Below, one piece after another: positions 33,843 through 42,381 of a stretch of 64,000 nt of DNA. A program made the position numbers and the translations under genes. The stretch comes from Planctomycetota bacterium (GTDB lineage Bacteria > Planctomycetota > UBA1135 > GCA-002748355). Position 1 is the stretch's first letter; each line of letters opens with the position of its first letter. The stretch lies in contig JACKHW010000005.1 in assembly GCA_020638795.1 (NCBI GenBank), forward strand, positions 62,001 through 126,000, given 5' to 3'. The notes under the pieces were generated by a model. That model made no database searches, had not been told where the DNA came from, and was given only the letters and a program-made list of their open reading frames with translations.

Positions 33843-36506
33843 ATGTGGAGCCACCTGATTCAACTGCTGCGAGCCCGTCGCGCGATCCGCGCCGAGCGCT
33901 TCGACGCCGCCCGAGCCCTACTCGCGGACCCGATCGTGCGGGACGATCGCCGTGCCCACGAACTGCGTCAAGAACTCACCGAGCGCCTCGTGAACCGAGC
34001 ACGTCGACGTCTCGACGCCGGTCAAGCAGCGCTCGCTCGGCATGATCTCGGACGAATCCGTGAACTCGATCCGGATCGCCCGGGCCTCGAGGAATTGTCG
34101 GAAGCCATCGAAGCGCAGGCAGCGAGCGACAGCGAGTCGCGCCAGCGTGTCGAGAGTCTCCGCATGGGCTTCGACCGCGCCCTCGACGAGGGTCGCCTGA
34201 ACGAAGCCCGGGACATGCTCTCCAGTCTGCGGGAGGCGCTCGGAGAGACCGAGTGTCAACCCCTTCAGGCTCGGCTCGAGTCGCGTCGATCAGCGGCTTC
34301 GAAAGCACTCCGCGAAGTTCGCGAAGCACTCGACCGTGGCCTCGAACGGGAAGCGCGGGAAGGCGTCGACAAAGCGCGCCGGCTCTGCGCCGACAGCCTG
34401 ACCTTCCGAGAGCGGCTCGTCGGTCTGAGCGCTGCGTGGGCGAAAGAACGTTGGGACGAGGTCCAGAACTGCCTCGCTGCGGGACGCAATCTCGAGGCCG
34501 CACGCGCCCTGGCCGACTGGTGGGACAGCGATCCGGATTCGGACGAGCTGTCCGAGGCCCGGGACCTCCTCGTCGCGGTCGCCGACGCGATCGCCGGAGA
34601 GGCACGCAATCTCGCGATCGCCGGCGATCTCCAGGGCGCATGCAGGCTCGCGAGTCAGGCACCTCGGATCGTCGCTGGAGTCGCGGCACTCAGGCGCATC
34701 AAGGACCGCCTCGAGCGGATTCTCTTCTTGCTCGATGCGCACGAGGATGACCCGCGGCGTCGCGCCGATGCCCTCGCTCGCATCCTTGCTGAAACCCAAT
34801 GGTCGAGCCTGGAGACGCCGCTCGCAGCACTGCGAAAAGACGCCATCGAGGTCGAACACGCATTGACCGAAGCGCGCCGCGAGCTCAGTGCCGGCGACAC
34901 CGAAGCGGGGAAGGACCGCCTCTCTTCGCTCCTCGTGCGCTGGCCCGGATGCGATGAAGCGAAGGCCCTGCTCGACGGCCTGCTCGCGGACGAGCGCGAA
35001 CGCCGCGACCAGCTCGAAGCAGCCCGCGTCGCCGTTCGCGAGGGCCGCCTCGACGAAGCGCAGAAACGCCTGCTGCGGTTGATCAGCGGCGGTTTCGGCG
35101 CGGACGAGGCCCGAAACCTCCTGCGCGACGTCGAACGCCTGCGGCTCAAAGTGTCGCGCGAGTGCACCGCGATCGCTGCGCGACTCGACGCGGGCGCCGA
35201 AGCCGAAGAACTGCTCGCGGGGATCGATCAGGTACGGCGCCATCAAGTCGACTCGGCGGAACTCGACGAACTCGAGGCCCGTGCTCTACGACGCAGGACC
35301 GCGCGTCAGCACGAAACGGCGATCCGCGATGGGCTCGAGCGGCGCGACGTCGCCGCGTGCCTCGAGCCGCTGCGCGCCTGGATCGCCGAAGGTGGCGAGG
35401 GTGGCGTCGCACAGGACGAACGTCGCGCCCTCGAGGCACTCGGTCGAGAAATCGAAGACGTCCTTCGTTCCGACCTGCGACGAGGACGCCCCGCGTTCGT
35501 CGACGAACTCGCATTGGGGCTACGTACCTGGAAGCGACAACTCGGCATCGACCTCGACCCGATCCTCGCCGAAGCCGGGGCCAAAGTTCAGGCAGCGCGC
35601 AGCCACGCACGCAAAGGACTCGAAGCGGCGATGCGCCGGTCGATCGACGAGGCAGCAGAGCAGCTCGCCTCCGCGCGCGAACTCGCACCCGAAGAACCCG
35701 AAGTGCTGCGACTGGCTCATCGCCTCGGCCGCATCCAGGGCGACAAGCGGTTGCTCGAAGAAGCCTTTTCCCTAGCCGAGAGCGACCCGAGTGGTGCTCG
35801 CGAACTCCTCGCTTCGCGCGGACCGACACCGCGCCCACTCGGGAGTCTCGTGCTCGAACTCAAGGACCACGTCGAGCGCCAGGGCGATCTCGAAAACGGT
35901 TGCTTGCTGCAAGTCGAAGAAGCGGGAGAGTTCTTGGTCTTCACGGACGACCGACTTCGCATCGGGAACGCGACCGGCAACAAGCTGCCGCAGATCCCCG
36001 TTCTCGCGCGCATCCGAGCGCATCACGCTACGTTCGTCCGGACCTTGTCGTTCCACGGCGGTAGCGTCGACCGCATCGAACCCGTCGATGGCGAACCGGT
36101 GACCGTCAACGGCGCCACGCCAGGTGATCGCCTTCAGCACGGCGACCGACTCGTGTTCGGCGGCGTGTTGCCCATGATCTATCTGCGACCATCACCACAG
36201 TCGACATCCGCGTTGCTCCGCATCGAGAAGGGATTCGAGTGCCGCGGAACGAGTCGCATCCTGTGGATGAAGCAAGGCGGGCGCGACGGACGCGTCGCGA
36301 TCGGACGTGGCCGTGAGGTGCACATCCGCGTGCCGCACAAAGGTCCCGAATTGTACCTCCAAGCTCCGGGGCGCGGACGCCTCTGCGTTCACTTCGAGGG
36401 CGACGGCGAAATCGACGGCGTGTCGTTCCGAGGCACGCGCGAACTCCATGCCGGAGCGCAAGTGCGGTGCGGGCAAGTGCAGTTCCGCGTGCTTCCGATC
36501 GCGTGA
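33843..36506 (+). CDS. Large helical-repeat protein with two FHA-like C-terminal domains
   Basis: An 887-residue cytoplasmic protein. Residues 1-670 are almost entirely charged helices with TPR-like periodicity (for example ARRRLDAGQAALARHDLGRI, ARVAVREGRLDEAQKRLLRL). Residues about 680-790 look like a divergent FHA fold: DRLRIGN, IRAHHATFVR, VTVNG, RLQHGDRLVFGG. Residues about 815-887 look like a second (RVAIGRGREVHIRVPHKG...LHAGAQVRCGQVQFRV). FHA domains read phospho-threonine, which fits the two kinase genes on the opposite strand. However, the Ser of the usual phosphate-binding SRxHA motif is not conserved. ATG 33843 is 197 bp from the divergent membrane-protein gene. Confidence 0.7.
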   Translation: MWSHLIQLLRARRAIRAERFDAARALLADPIVRDDRRAHELRQELTERLVNRARRRLDAGQAALARHDLGRIRELDPDRPGLEELSEAIEAQAASDSESRQRVESLRMGFDRALDEGRLNEARDMLSSLREALGETECQPLQARLESRRSAASKALREVREALDRGLEREAREGVDKARRLCADSLTFRERLVGLSAAWAKERWDEVQNCLAAGRNLEAARALADWWDSDPDSDELSEARDLLVAVADAIAGEARNLAIAGDLQGACRLASQAPRIVAGVAALRRIKDRLERILFLLDAHEDDPRRRADALARILAETQWSSLETPLAALRKDAIEVEHALTEARRELSAGDTEAGKDRLSSLLVRWPGCDEAKALLDGLLADERERRDQLEAARVAVREGRLDEAQKRLLRLISGGFGADEARNLLRDVERLRLKVSRECTAIAARLDAGAEAEELLAGIDQVRRHQVDSAELDELEARALRRRTARQHETAIRDGLERRDVAACLEPLRAWIAEGGEGGVAQDERRALEALGREIEDVLRSDLRRGRPAFVDELALGLRTWKRQLGIDLDPILAEAGAKVQAARSHARKGLEAAMRRSIDEAAEQLASARELAPEEPEVLRLAHRLGRIQGDKRLLEEAFSLAESDPSGARELLASRGPTPRPLGSLVLELKDHVERQGDLENGCLLQVEEAGEFLVFTDDRLRIGNATGNKLPQIPVLARIRAHHATFVRTLSFHGGSVDRIEPVDGEPVTVNGATPGDRLQHGDRLVFGGVLPMIYLRPSPQSTSALLRIEKGFECRGTSRILWMKQGGRDGRVAIGRGREVHIRVPHKGPELYLQAPGRGRLCVHFEGDGEIDGVSFRGTRELHAGAQVRCGQVQFRVLPIA

Positions 36507-36540
36507 GCCGCAACCACTGGCTTCCTGAGTCGCGACTCGT

Positions 36541-37521
36541 TCAGGTCGCGACGCGGATGCGCTCGTCGCCCGAACTCGCCCAGGCCTCGACGAGCGTCAT
36601 GCGCGCGAGGTCGAGGAGTTCGTCCTTGCGCTCGACACCGACGGACGGCACCGCAACGATCGCGACCGCGGTCTCGAGTGGAGTGCTCGCTTCGATGCGC
36701 TGGAGACTCGCGAGAATACGGGACGCGAGTACCTTCGCGCCACTCGGCCCCGTGTGGGGCAACAACATCAAGAACGATGTGTCGTCGTAACGACCGAGCA
36801 CGTCGATGTCGCGCGACTCGTTGAGGAAGACGCCGGCAACCTCCCCGAACACGCGGGCCCGCTCGCTGCCTTCGAGCGCACTCGTCGCCGGCAAGTCGAA
36901 GAGCACGACCGCGAGTTGCGTTCGGAAGCGCCACGAGCGCTTGAACTCCTCCTCGAGCTTGTACGCCATGAACGGACCGGCGAAGAGACCGGTGTCCGAA
37001 TCGGTGACCGACTCGACGAAGCTTCGCTCGCGTTCGTCGGAGAGGCCACGAGCGACGCGCTCGGCGAGTTCCCGGGCGCCGCCCTCCATACGCTCCTCGA
37101 GACGCGCGAGGAGCACGTCGATCGAGTCGACCGGGCCACGCCTTTGTCCGACGCGGCGAACCTCTTCCAGCGCGGCAGGTAGGTCGGCCTCGGCCTCCGA
37201 CGCGTCGACGACGGCATCGGCCATGCAGAAGCGCGCGATCGCGGCCTCGCGCTCAACGTCTTCCCCATCGGCAACCATCGCCACGTGCACGCGTTTGCCG
37301 CCCGGTTCCTTGAGCCGCAACGAGAAGACGAACGCACCGGGCTCGTCGGCCGTCAAGACGACGAGATCACCGGCCTGAGGCGCTTCGAGGGGACGGTCCT
37401 GCGGCAACCGGAGGACCTCACCGGCAACGTCTGCGAGGCCGTCCCGCAAAAAGTCGGGGATCAACGAGCTGACCCATGCCCGTTCGAACACGTGACCATG
37501 GTCGCCGCCTCTGTCTTGCAT
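36541..37521 (-). CDS. Degenerate GGDEF domain protein
   Basis: A 326-residue protein. Residues 173-320 follow the GGDEF fold: DSDTGLFAGPFMAYKLEEEFKRS, LAVVLFDL, ARVFGEVAGVFL, then GRYDDTSFLMLLP, where active enzymes have GGDEF. The first two glycines and the catalytic acidic pair are altered (GRYDD), so cyclic-di-GMP synthesis is unlikely and a binding or protein-interaction role is more probable. The N-terminal 165 residues form an unclassified alpha/beta domain. A good ribosome binding site (GGGAGG, eight bases before ATG) supports the start. It follows yebC by 84 bp and ends convergent with the FHA-like gene. Confidence 0.78.
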   Translation of the reverse strand: MQDRGGDHGHVFERAWVSSLIPDFLRDGLADVAGEVLRLPQDRPLEAPQAGDLVVLTADEPGAFVFSLRLKEPGGKRVHVAMVADGEDVEREAAIARFCMADAVVDASEAEADLPAALEEVRRVGQRRGPVDSIDVLLARLEERMEGGARELAERVARGLSDERERSFVESVTDSDTGLFAGPFMAYKLEEEFKRSWRFRTQLAVVLFDLPATSALEGSERARVFGEVAGVFLNESRDIDVLGRYDDTSFLMLLPHTGPSGAKVLASRILASLQRIEASTPLETAVAIVAVPSVGVERKDELLDLARMTLVEAWASSGDERIRVAT

Positions 37522-37605
37522 TGCCGCTGCCTCCCTCGTTGAACTCGTGAACGACGGACGTACGCCGATCGATCCAGACTGCCGCGACTCGATCGTCCGG
37601 AGCGA

Positions 37606-38367
37606 TCAACTCCCGGATTCGATCTCCGCCAAAAGCTGGTCGGGGATTTCGTAGTTGGCCGAGACGGCCTGCACGTCGTCGTGGTCTTCGAGGTCCGAGA
37701 TGAGCTGCAGGACCTTCTCTGCCTGGGCCCTATCCGTGACCTCGACCGTGTTGGAAGGAATCCACGCAAGACGCATCTCGCTGATCGGCAGCTGCTTGGC
37801 TTCGAGCGCCTGAGCGACCTTGTGGAAGTCGGCGGCGGCCGTGCGGATCTCGAATGCGTCGCCGTCCCTCTGCAGGTCCTCGGCCTCGATCTCGAGCACG
37901 ATCTCCATCAAATCGTCCTCGCTCGGAGCATCGTCTTGCGGGATCAGAAAGATTCCGTGTCGCTCGAACAAGAAGCCGACGGATCCGCTGGTGCCGAGAT
38001 TCCCACCGCGCTTTTCGAACATATGTCGAAGGTCGGGAGCCGTGCGATTCCGGTTGTCCGTCAGTGCCTCGACGAGAACCGCCACACCTGCCACGGCATA
38101 CCCCTCGTAAAGGACCTCTTCGAGAGACTCGCCGGCGAGTTCGCCCGTCCCCTTCTTGACGGCACGCTCGATGTTGTCGCGCGGCATCGAACACTTCTTC
38201 GCACGATCGATCGCATACCGCAGCCGCAGATTCATCGACGGATCGCCACCACCCTCGCGCGCCGCGGAGATGATCTCCTTGGCCATCTTCGAGAAGAGCT
38301 TCCCGCGCAACGAATCGACTCGATCCTTGCGGAACTTGATGTTCGCGGAGTGACTGTGTCCAGCCAT
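37606..38367 (-). CDS. YebC/PmpR family regulatory protein
   Basis: A 253-residue YebC/PmpR family protein. The diagnostic N-terminus AGHSHSANIKFRKDR, KLFSKMAKEIISAAREGGGDP and KKCSMPRDNIERAVKKGTGE is complete, as is the middle EGYAVAGVAVLVEALTDNRNRTAPDLRH. Family members act as DNA-binding transcription regulators; more recent work links them to ribosome rescue at proline stretches. It sits 41 bp downstream of rpsI, which would suit the ribosomal role. The length is normal. Confidence 0.94.
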   Translation of the reverse strand: MAGHSHSANIKFRKDRVDSLRGKLFSKMAKEIISAAREGGGDPSMNLRLRYAIDRAKKCSMPRDNIERAVKKGTGELAGESLEEVLYEGYAVAGVAVLVEALTDNRNRTAPDLRHMFEKRGGNLGTSGSVGFLFERHGIFLIPQDDAPSEDDLMEIVLEIEAEDLQRDGDAFEIRTAAADFHKVAQALEAKQLPISEMRLAWIPSNTVEVTDRAQAEKVLQLISDLEDHDDVQAVSANYEIPDQLLAEIESGS

Positions 38368-38408
38368 GGCGTTTCGTCAGCAGCACCCGAGCAGAGTGCG
38401 TCGCTCCA

Positions 38409-38810
38409 TCAGCGCTTGGAGTATTGCGAAGCCTTGCGCGCCTTGTGGAGACCAGGCTTCTTGCGTTCGACCATACGGCTGTCACGCGTCAGGAAGCCTT
38501 TCTCACGCAACAAGCCCTCGAACGCCGCATTGTCGCCGACGAGCGCACGAGCGAGACCCATGCGGACGGCGCCGGCTTGAGCCGACTTGCCGCCACCCTT
38601 GACGTTGACGAACACGTCGTAGCGCTGCTCGGTCTCCGTCGCGACGAGCGGATCGCGCGCCATCGACTGCATGTCGACCGTGTCGAAGTAGGCACCGAAC
38701 GGCTTCTTGTTGACCGTGATGTTGCCCGTACCGGCCTTGATGCGGACGCGCGCGACTGCAGTCTTGCGACGACCCGTACCCCAAACGTAGGGATCAGAAC
38801 TGAGAACCAT
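38409..38810 (-). CDS. rpsI: 30S ribosomal protein S9
   Basis: Small-subunit ribosomal protein of 133 residues whose C-terminal tail reaches the P-site tRNA. The hallmarks GTGRRKTAVARVRI, GTGNITVNKKPF, FVNVKGGGKSAQAGAVRMGLARAL and the C-terminus VERKKPGLHKARKASQYSKR are all present. It follows rplM with a 12-bp gap; rplM-rpsI is a conserved bacterial ribosomal operon. Confidence 0.98.
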   Translation of the reverse strand: MVLSSDPYVWGTGRRKTAVARVRIKAGTGNITVNKKPFGAYFDTVDMQSMARDPLVATETEQRYDVFVNVKGGGKSAQAGAVRMGLARALVGDNAAFEGLLREKGFLTRDSRMVERKKPGLHKARKASQYSKR

Positions 38811-38822
38811 CGATCACCTCGA

Positions 38823-39278
38823 TCACTTGCCGGGTTGCCAACGCTCGCGGTGGACGACGAGCGGCTTTGGATTCTGCGCGACGTGCGGATGCTCGTCACC
38901 GGTGTAGACCTTGAGTCGGCGCAGCATCTGGCGCCCCATCTTGTTCTTCGGGAGCATGCGGCGCACTGCGATCGTGACCAACTTGACCGGATCGCGGTCG
39001 CGCAGTTCACCGAGCGGCACTTCTTTGAGGCCGCTGAGCCAGCCGGTGTAGAACGTGTAGACGCGACGCTCGTGCTTCATGCCGGTCGTCTTGACCTTGC
39101 CGGCATTGAGGACCACGACACCGTCGCCGCTGAACACGTTGGGAGTGTACGTCGGCTTGCGCTTGCCCATCAGCGTTTCGGCAATCGCCACCGCCATGTG
39201 CCCGAGCGTATGCTGCGAGGCATCGACCACGAACCAGTCGAAGTCCCGGTCCGCTCGTTCCATCGTCGTGCTTCTCAT
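38823..39278 (-). CDS. rplM: 50S ribosomal protein L13
   Basis: Large-subunit protein of 151 residues, early in 50S assembly. Recognisable stretches are DWFVVDASQHTLGHMAVAIA, RGKxxAEYTP-like GKRKPTYTPNVFSGD, VVLNAGKVKTTGMK and the AVRRMLPKNKMGRQMLRRLKVY core. ATG 39278 places the first motif at the normal distance; an ATG five codons later is a less likely start. The open frame extends upstream to 39422 through a GC-rich region with strong hairpins that looks like an untranslated leader. First gene of the rplM-rpsI operon. Confidence 0.96.
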   Translation of the reverse strand: MRSTTMERADRDFDWFVVDASQHTLGHMAVAIAETLMGKRKPTYTPNVFSGDGVVVLNAGKVKTTGMKHERRVYTFYTGWLSGLKEVPLGELRDRDPVKLVTIAVRRMLPKNKMGRQMLRRLKVYTGDEHPHVAQNPKPLVVHRERWQPGK

Positions 39279-39309
39279 CGCGTCGAATTCTCTCGGCTCG
39301 CGTCGAATC

Positions 39310-39381
39310 TCGGTGGGTCGGGGTCGAACCCCTGATCCCAGTCCGGACCCGTTTCGGGTCCACTGCCCCCGCGGCGCGGGG
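39310..39381 (-). promoter_or_regulatory. Structured 5' leader of the rplM-rpsI mRNA
   Basis: Three strong hairpins stand in a row upstream of rplM. They are CCCCGC/GCGGGG with a 3-base loop (39367-39381), GGACCC/GGGTCC extended by CAGT/ACTG (39339-39365), and GGGG/CCCC extended by TGGG/CCCA (39314-39340). The last two share bases 39339-39340 and so cannot both form fully. Ribosomal-protein operons often carry autoregulatory leaders, and L13 leaders are known in Firmicutes; whether this one binds L13 is unknown. The rest of 39279-39478 shows nothing else identifiable. Confidence 0.5.
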
Positions 39382-39478
39382 AAAAGGTCGAAGAAGGCTA
39401 GCGTGCACGGCTCTCGGGTCAACGAGAAGGCCCGAAATCGAAGTCGCGGCGGAGATTCCGCTCAGCCCGACGACGTTC

Positions 39479-41248
39479 CTACTGGGGTCCGCGATATCGA
39501 GGGGCGCGGACTGTCTGCCGCACCTCGCGCCGCTCGGTGCGCTGCGGAACGAACGGCAGTGCTGCGTCGATGCGCGTTCCACTCGCCGGGCCACAAACGA
39601 CGTATCCGGCCGACCAGATCGCGGTATCCAGGCCCGGCTCGTAGATCTCGACGGCATACGCGGTCTCACTCGTGGCATAACCGTCGGGCCACGACGTCGA
39701 ACCCTCGTGGCGCGGTCGCAACGCGTCAGCAACGGCGACGGTCCAGCCCCCCGCGCGCAACACAATGTGACCCGCGACGGTGTGGCTGGGACCGCCTCGG
39801 CATTCACGGACTTCGACCGATCCCGTGCCGCCGGCTTGACGGTAGATCGCCTCGAGCAAGTCCGTGGCCCGGATGCAATCGAACGCCTTCGAACCGAGTG
39901 CCGACCGAAGCGTGTGGGTTCCGCCGACGTAGCGCGAAGAGTCGTAGTTCGCGTGTGCGAGCCGATATGCCGCCATGAACATCGAATCCGCATCGCCGTT
40001 CACGCCCTTCGCGAACGCCAGGATTCGCGGGTCGAACCGGTCGCCCCACTCGAAACCGCACGAATAGCCGCCAGCGCGCAAGGTGAGCACGTCGAACACC
40101 TCACGCACCCCGACACGGACGCGTCGCCGCGCGAGTGCAAGCAACGCATCCCGCATGGGCGGCAGAACACCTGCGCTCTGGCCCCGAAAGAGCACGCTCG
40201 TCAGGCGCGTGCGGGCGTACGGCGCAGAGGCTGCATCGTCGAGCGCCACGAGAACCACCGCCGGAACACCGATTCGGAGTTCGCGGAACGCCCCCCACAG
40301 CGTCGGAAGCACGTGCCGCAACGCAGGGGGATCCCCGTCGAGACTCACACCCTCGTTCGCGCGAGCGCTCGGCTCGAGCACCCTGAAGATGCCCTCTGCC
40401 TGCCGTTCGATTTCGTAGTAGTTCGCTTCACCATGAACGAGCGCCGAGCCACTCGGAAAGCGACCGTAGTCAGAACCCGTGTCGTAGCCCTGGCGACGGT
40501 AGTACGTGTCCGCGGCCACGAACTGCTCGCGGCACCTTGCTGCAAACTCGAGCGCTTCGAGGAGATTCCGATCGAGAAAGGCGAGCCAGCGCACCAAGTC
40601 CGCGAGGCGCTCGACGTGGATGCCGAGACTCTCGACGCGCTGCCGCGCGTCCGCCATACGCTTTGCTGCGAGATCGTCGATCAGGGCGCGTAGACACTCC
40701 GACACGTCGTCGTCGCCATCGGGCAACTCGTGGCAGATCATCGGGTCCGATTCACCCTCGCCTTCGATCGAGGATGCGAGGAACACCGACAACTGCCGGA
40801 CGAGGCGCGCAACGTCCTCGAGACTCGTCAACTCTCGTTCGCTGCGCCCGAGACGACCCACGAGGAAGGCACGCGTTTCGTTCTGGCTGATCTCGAAGTC
40901 TTCGATCGGGGAGCGCCCGCGTCGGGACGTCAAGCGCAGGGACGTCGCACAGCCACCGTATGCCATCTTCGGACGTGGCGGGATGGAGACGCGGTCGGTG
41001 ATCGCCCCTCGCAGGTTCGGCGTCACGCACGACGCCGATCCGGTCGCGCGCTGCCCGACGAGAAGCGCCCTCGTCCGCGAGGCGACGGCTCGAACCGCGG
41101 TCACGACTTCCGAGACTGGACCGTGAGTCGGCGGGACGAGGCGTCGTCCGTCACATGCCGACGAAACGCACAGGCAAAAGCCGAGAACGCGGCGAGCGAG
41201 TGGATTCGCGATACGACTGGTTCGTGCCACGAAGGACCAAGAAGACAC
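39479..41248 (-). CDS. Large protein with transglutaminase-like C-terminal domain
   Basis: Up to 589 residues. The C-terminal 180 residues carry a Cys-His-Asp arrangement in the order seen in transglutaminase-like cysteine enzymes: KAFDCIRATDLLEAIYRQAG, then SHTVAGHIVLRAGGW, then VADALRPRH. The middle region (about 110-400) is helical and unclassified, with LVRWLAFLDRNLLEALEFAARCREQF. The N-terminus is uncertain: GTG 41248 or 41230 would give a short leader with a lipoprotein-like VSSAC segment, and ATG 40966 a shorter protein. It lies 27 bp after the FtsQ-like gene and may be co-transcribed with it. Enzymatic activity is inferred only. Confidence 0.55.
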   Translation of the reverse strand: MSSWSFVARTSRIANPLARRVLGFCLCVSSACDGRRLVPPTHGPVSEVVTAVRAVASRTRALLVGQRATGSASCVTPNLRGAITDRVSIPPRPKMAYGGCATSLRLTSRRGRSPIEDFEISQNETRAFLVGRLGRSERELTSLEDVARLVRQLSVFLASSIEGEGESDPMICHELPDGDDDVSECLRALIDDLAAKRMADARQRVESLGIHVERLADLVRWLAFLDRNLLEALEFAARCREQFVAADTYYRRQGYDTGSDYGRFPSGSALVHGEANYYEIERQAEGIFRVLEPSARANEGVSLDGDPPALRHVLPTLWGAFRELRIGVPAVVLVALDDAASAPYARTRLTSVLFRGQSAGVLPPMRDALLALARRRVRVGVREVFDVLTLRAGGYSCGFEWGDRFDPRILAFAKGVNGDADSMFMAAYRLAHANYDSSRYVGGTHTLRSALGSKAFDCIRATDLLEAIYRQAGGTGSVEVRECRGGPSHTVAGHIVLRAGGWTVAVADALRPRHEGSTSWPDGYATSETAYAVEIYEPGLDTAIWSAGYVVCGPASGTRIDAALPFVPQRTERREVRQTVRAPRYRGPQ

Positions 41249-41275
41249 GGATCTCTGAAGAGAAACGAATCGCGT

Positions 41276-42259
41276 TCAACGAACTTCAGATGTCGCGAGT
41301 TGGACGCGGTCGCGCCACGAGTCGGGGAAGCGCACGTCGAGTGCCGCGACATCGGCGAGGCCCGGATGCTCGCGCAAGCACGCGACGAGGATCGCGATCT
41401 TCTGTTCCAACGGAATGCGAAGCCGATACACGCCACCCGGCGCGTGGCCCCACGAGACGAGCACGGGACGGTCTTTCGAATCGCGCAGGACGAGACGATA
41501 CTCGGCGTCCTCGGTCGCACGGCGCAAACCATGATTCGAAACATCGATCGCGACGAGCGGAGGTGTGACGGCTCCGAACACACGACGCACTGCCGGGTCG
41601 ACCTGCTCGGTCCACTCGCGCACGAGGGCCGCACCCGCCCGTGCCGCATCTCGGTCGATTCCCAGCGGTGCCAATCCGGCAAGCCATGTCAATCCGAACG
41701 GAGCGGGAACGATGGCCTGATCCGGTGCGTGTCGCAATAACACATTCGGGTCGATCGACACTGTCGCGTCCGGCGGTAGGAGATCGAGCACGACACCGTC
41801 ACCACCGATGAGGCGAAGAACGCTTCCGTCCGAAACCGCCGCGACCGGGCGACGGAGCGTCAGGTCGAGTTGCACACGATCCGGGAGCGCGAGCCTCGCG
41901 TCCGCATGCTCGATCCACGGGAATGCTCGAATGCGGTCGAGATAGGCTTCGAGAGCACCGCGATCGAGCAGAGAAAACGGCTCGCCTGCGATCTGGCCGT
42001 ACCCGGCGTAGAACGCTCGCGCCAACGGCGGTTCGAGCCAGGCCGGGCTCTTCCCGATCAGGGCGAGCCGTAGAGGATCGAAGGTGTAGGCCGGACGCTC
42101 GCGTGCCCATCGAATCGCTCCAGAACCCGCGAGCAAGACGCCCACGAGCAGCACCGCGCCGAGGACGAAACCCGGCCAGCGCACGCGCCTCGCCGCGGCG
42201 GCGCGATCCTGCGTCTTGCCCCGACGCCGGGTCGGATCCTTCCGAGGACGTCGCGTCAT
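41276..42259 (-). CDS. FtsQ-type protein with POTRA-like domain
   Basis: A 327-residue bitopic membrane protein with a very basic N-terminus (MTRRPRKDPTRRRGKTQ). One transmembrane helix follows (WPGFVLGAVLLVGVLLAGSGA, about 28-48). The extracytoplasmic part shows a POTRA-like segment (LLDRGALEAYLDRIRAFPWIEHADARLALPDRVQLDLTLRRPVA) and then an FtsQ/DivIB-like beta domain (LRLIGGDGVVLDLLPP). FtsQ links division proteins across the membrane. Many planctomycetes lack FtsZ, so the role here may differ. The assignment rests on domain pattern and basic tail, not on strict motifs. Confidence 0.65.
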   Translation of the reverse strand: MTRRPRKDPTRRRGKTQDRAAAARRVRWPGFVLGAVLLVGVLLAGSGAIRWARERPAYTFDPLRLALIGKSPAWLEPPLARAFYAGYGQIAGEPFSLLDRGALEAYLDRIRAFPWIEHADARLALPDRVQLDLTLRRPVAAVSDGSVLRLIGGDGVVLDLLPPDATVSIDPNVLLRHAPDQAIVPAPFGLTWLAGLAPLGIDRDAARAGAALVREWTEQVDPAVRRVFGAVTPPLVAIDVSNHGLRRATEDAEYRLVLRDSKDRPVLVSWGHAPGGVYRLRIPLEQKIAILVACLREHPGLADVAALDVRFPDSWRDRVQLATSEVR

Positions 42260-42381
42260 GACGGCAGAGCTGCGTGCGGAGCAGCTTCATGAAAGCGCGG
42301 TGCGCTCACGAGCTGCCTCCACGCCATGTGGACGGCCCGTGTGCACGCACCGCGCGATTGGTTCGACACGCGGACGCGATG

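Noticed and set aside
36541..37521. An active diguanylate cyclase.
   Set aside because: The GGDEF signature is replaced by GRYDD, which removes the glycines and acidic residue needed for GTP and metal binding.
39310..39345. A tRNA-like T-arm (GGGGTTCGACCCC on the minus strand) upstream of rplM.
   Set aside because: No matching acceptor stem, D-arm or anticodon arm could be assembled around it, and the loop has only five bases when the stem is fully paired.
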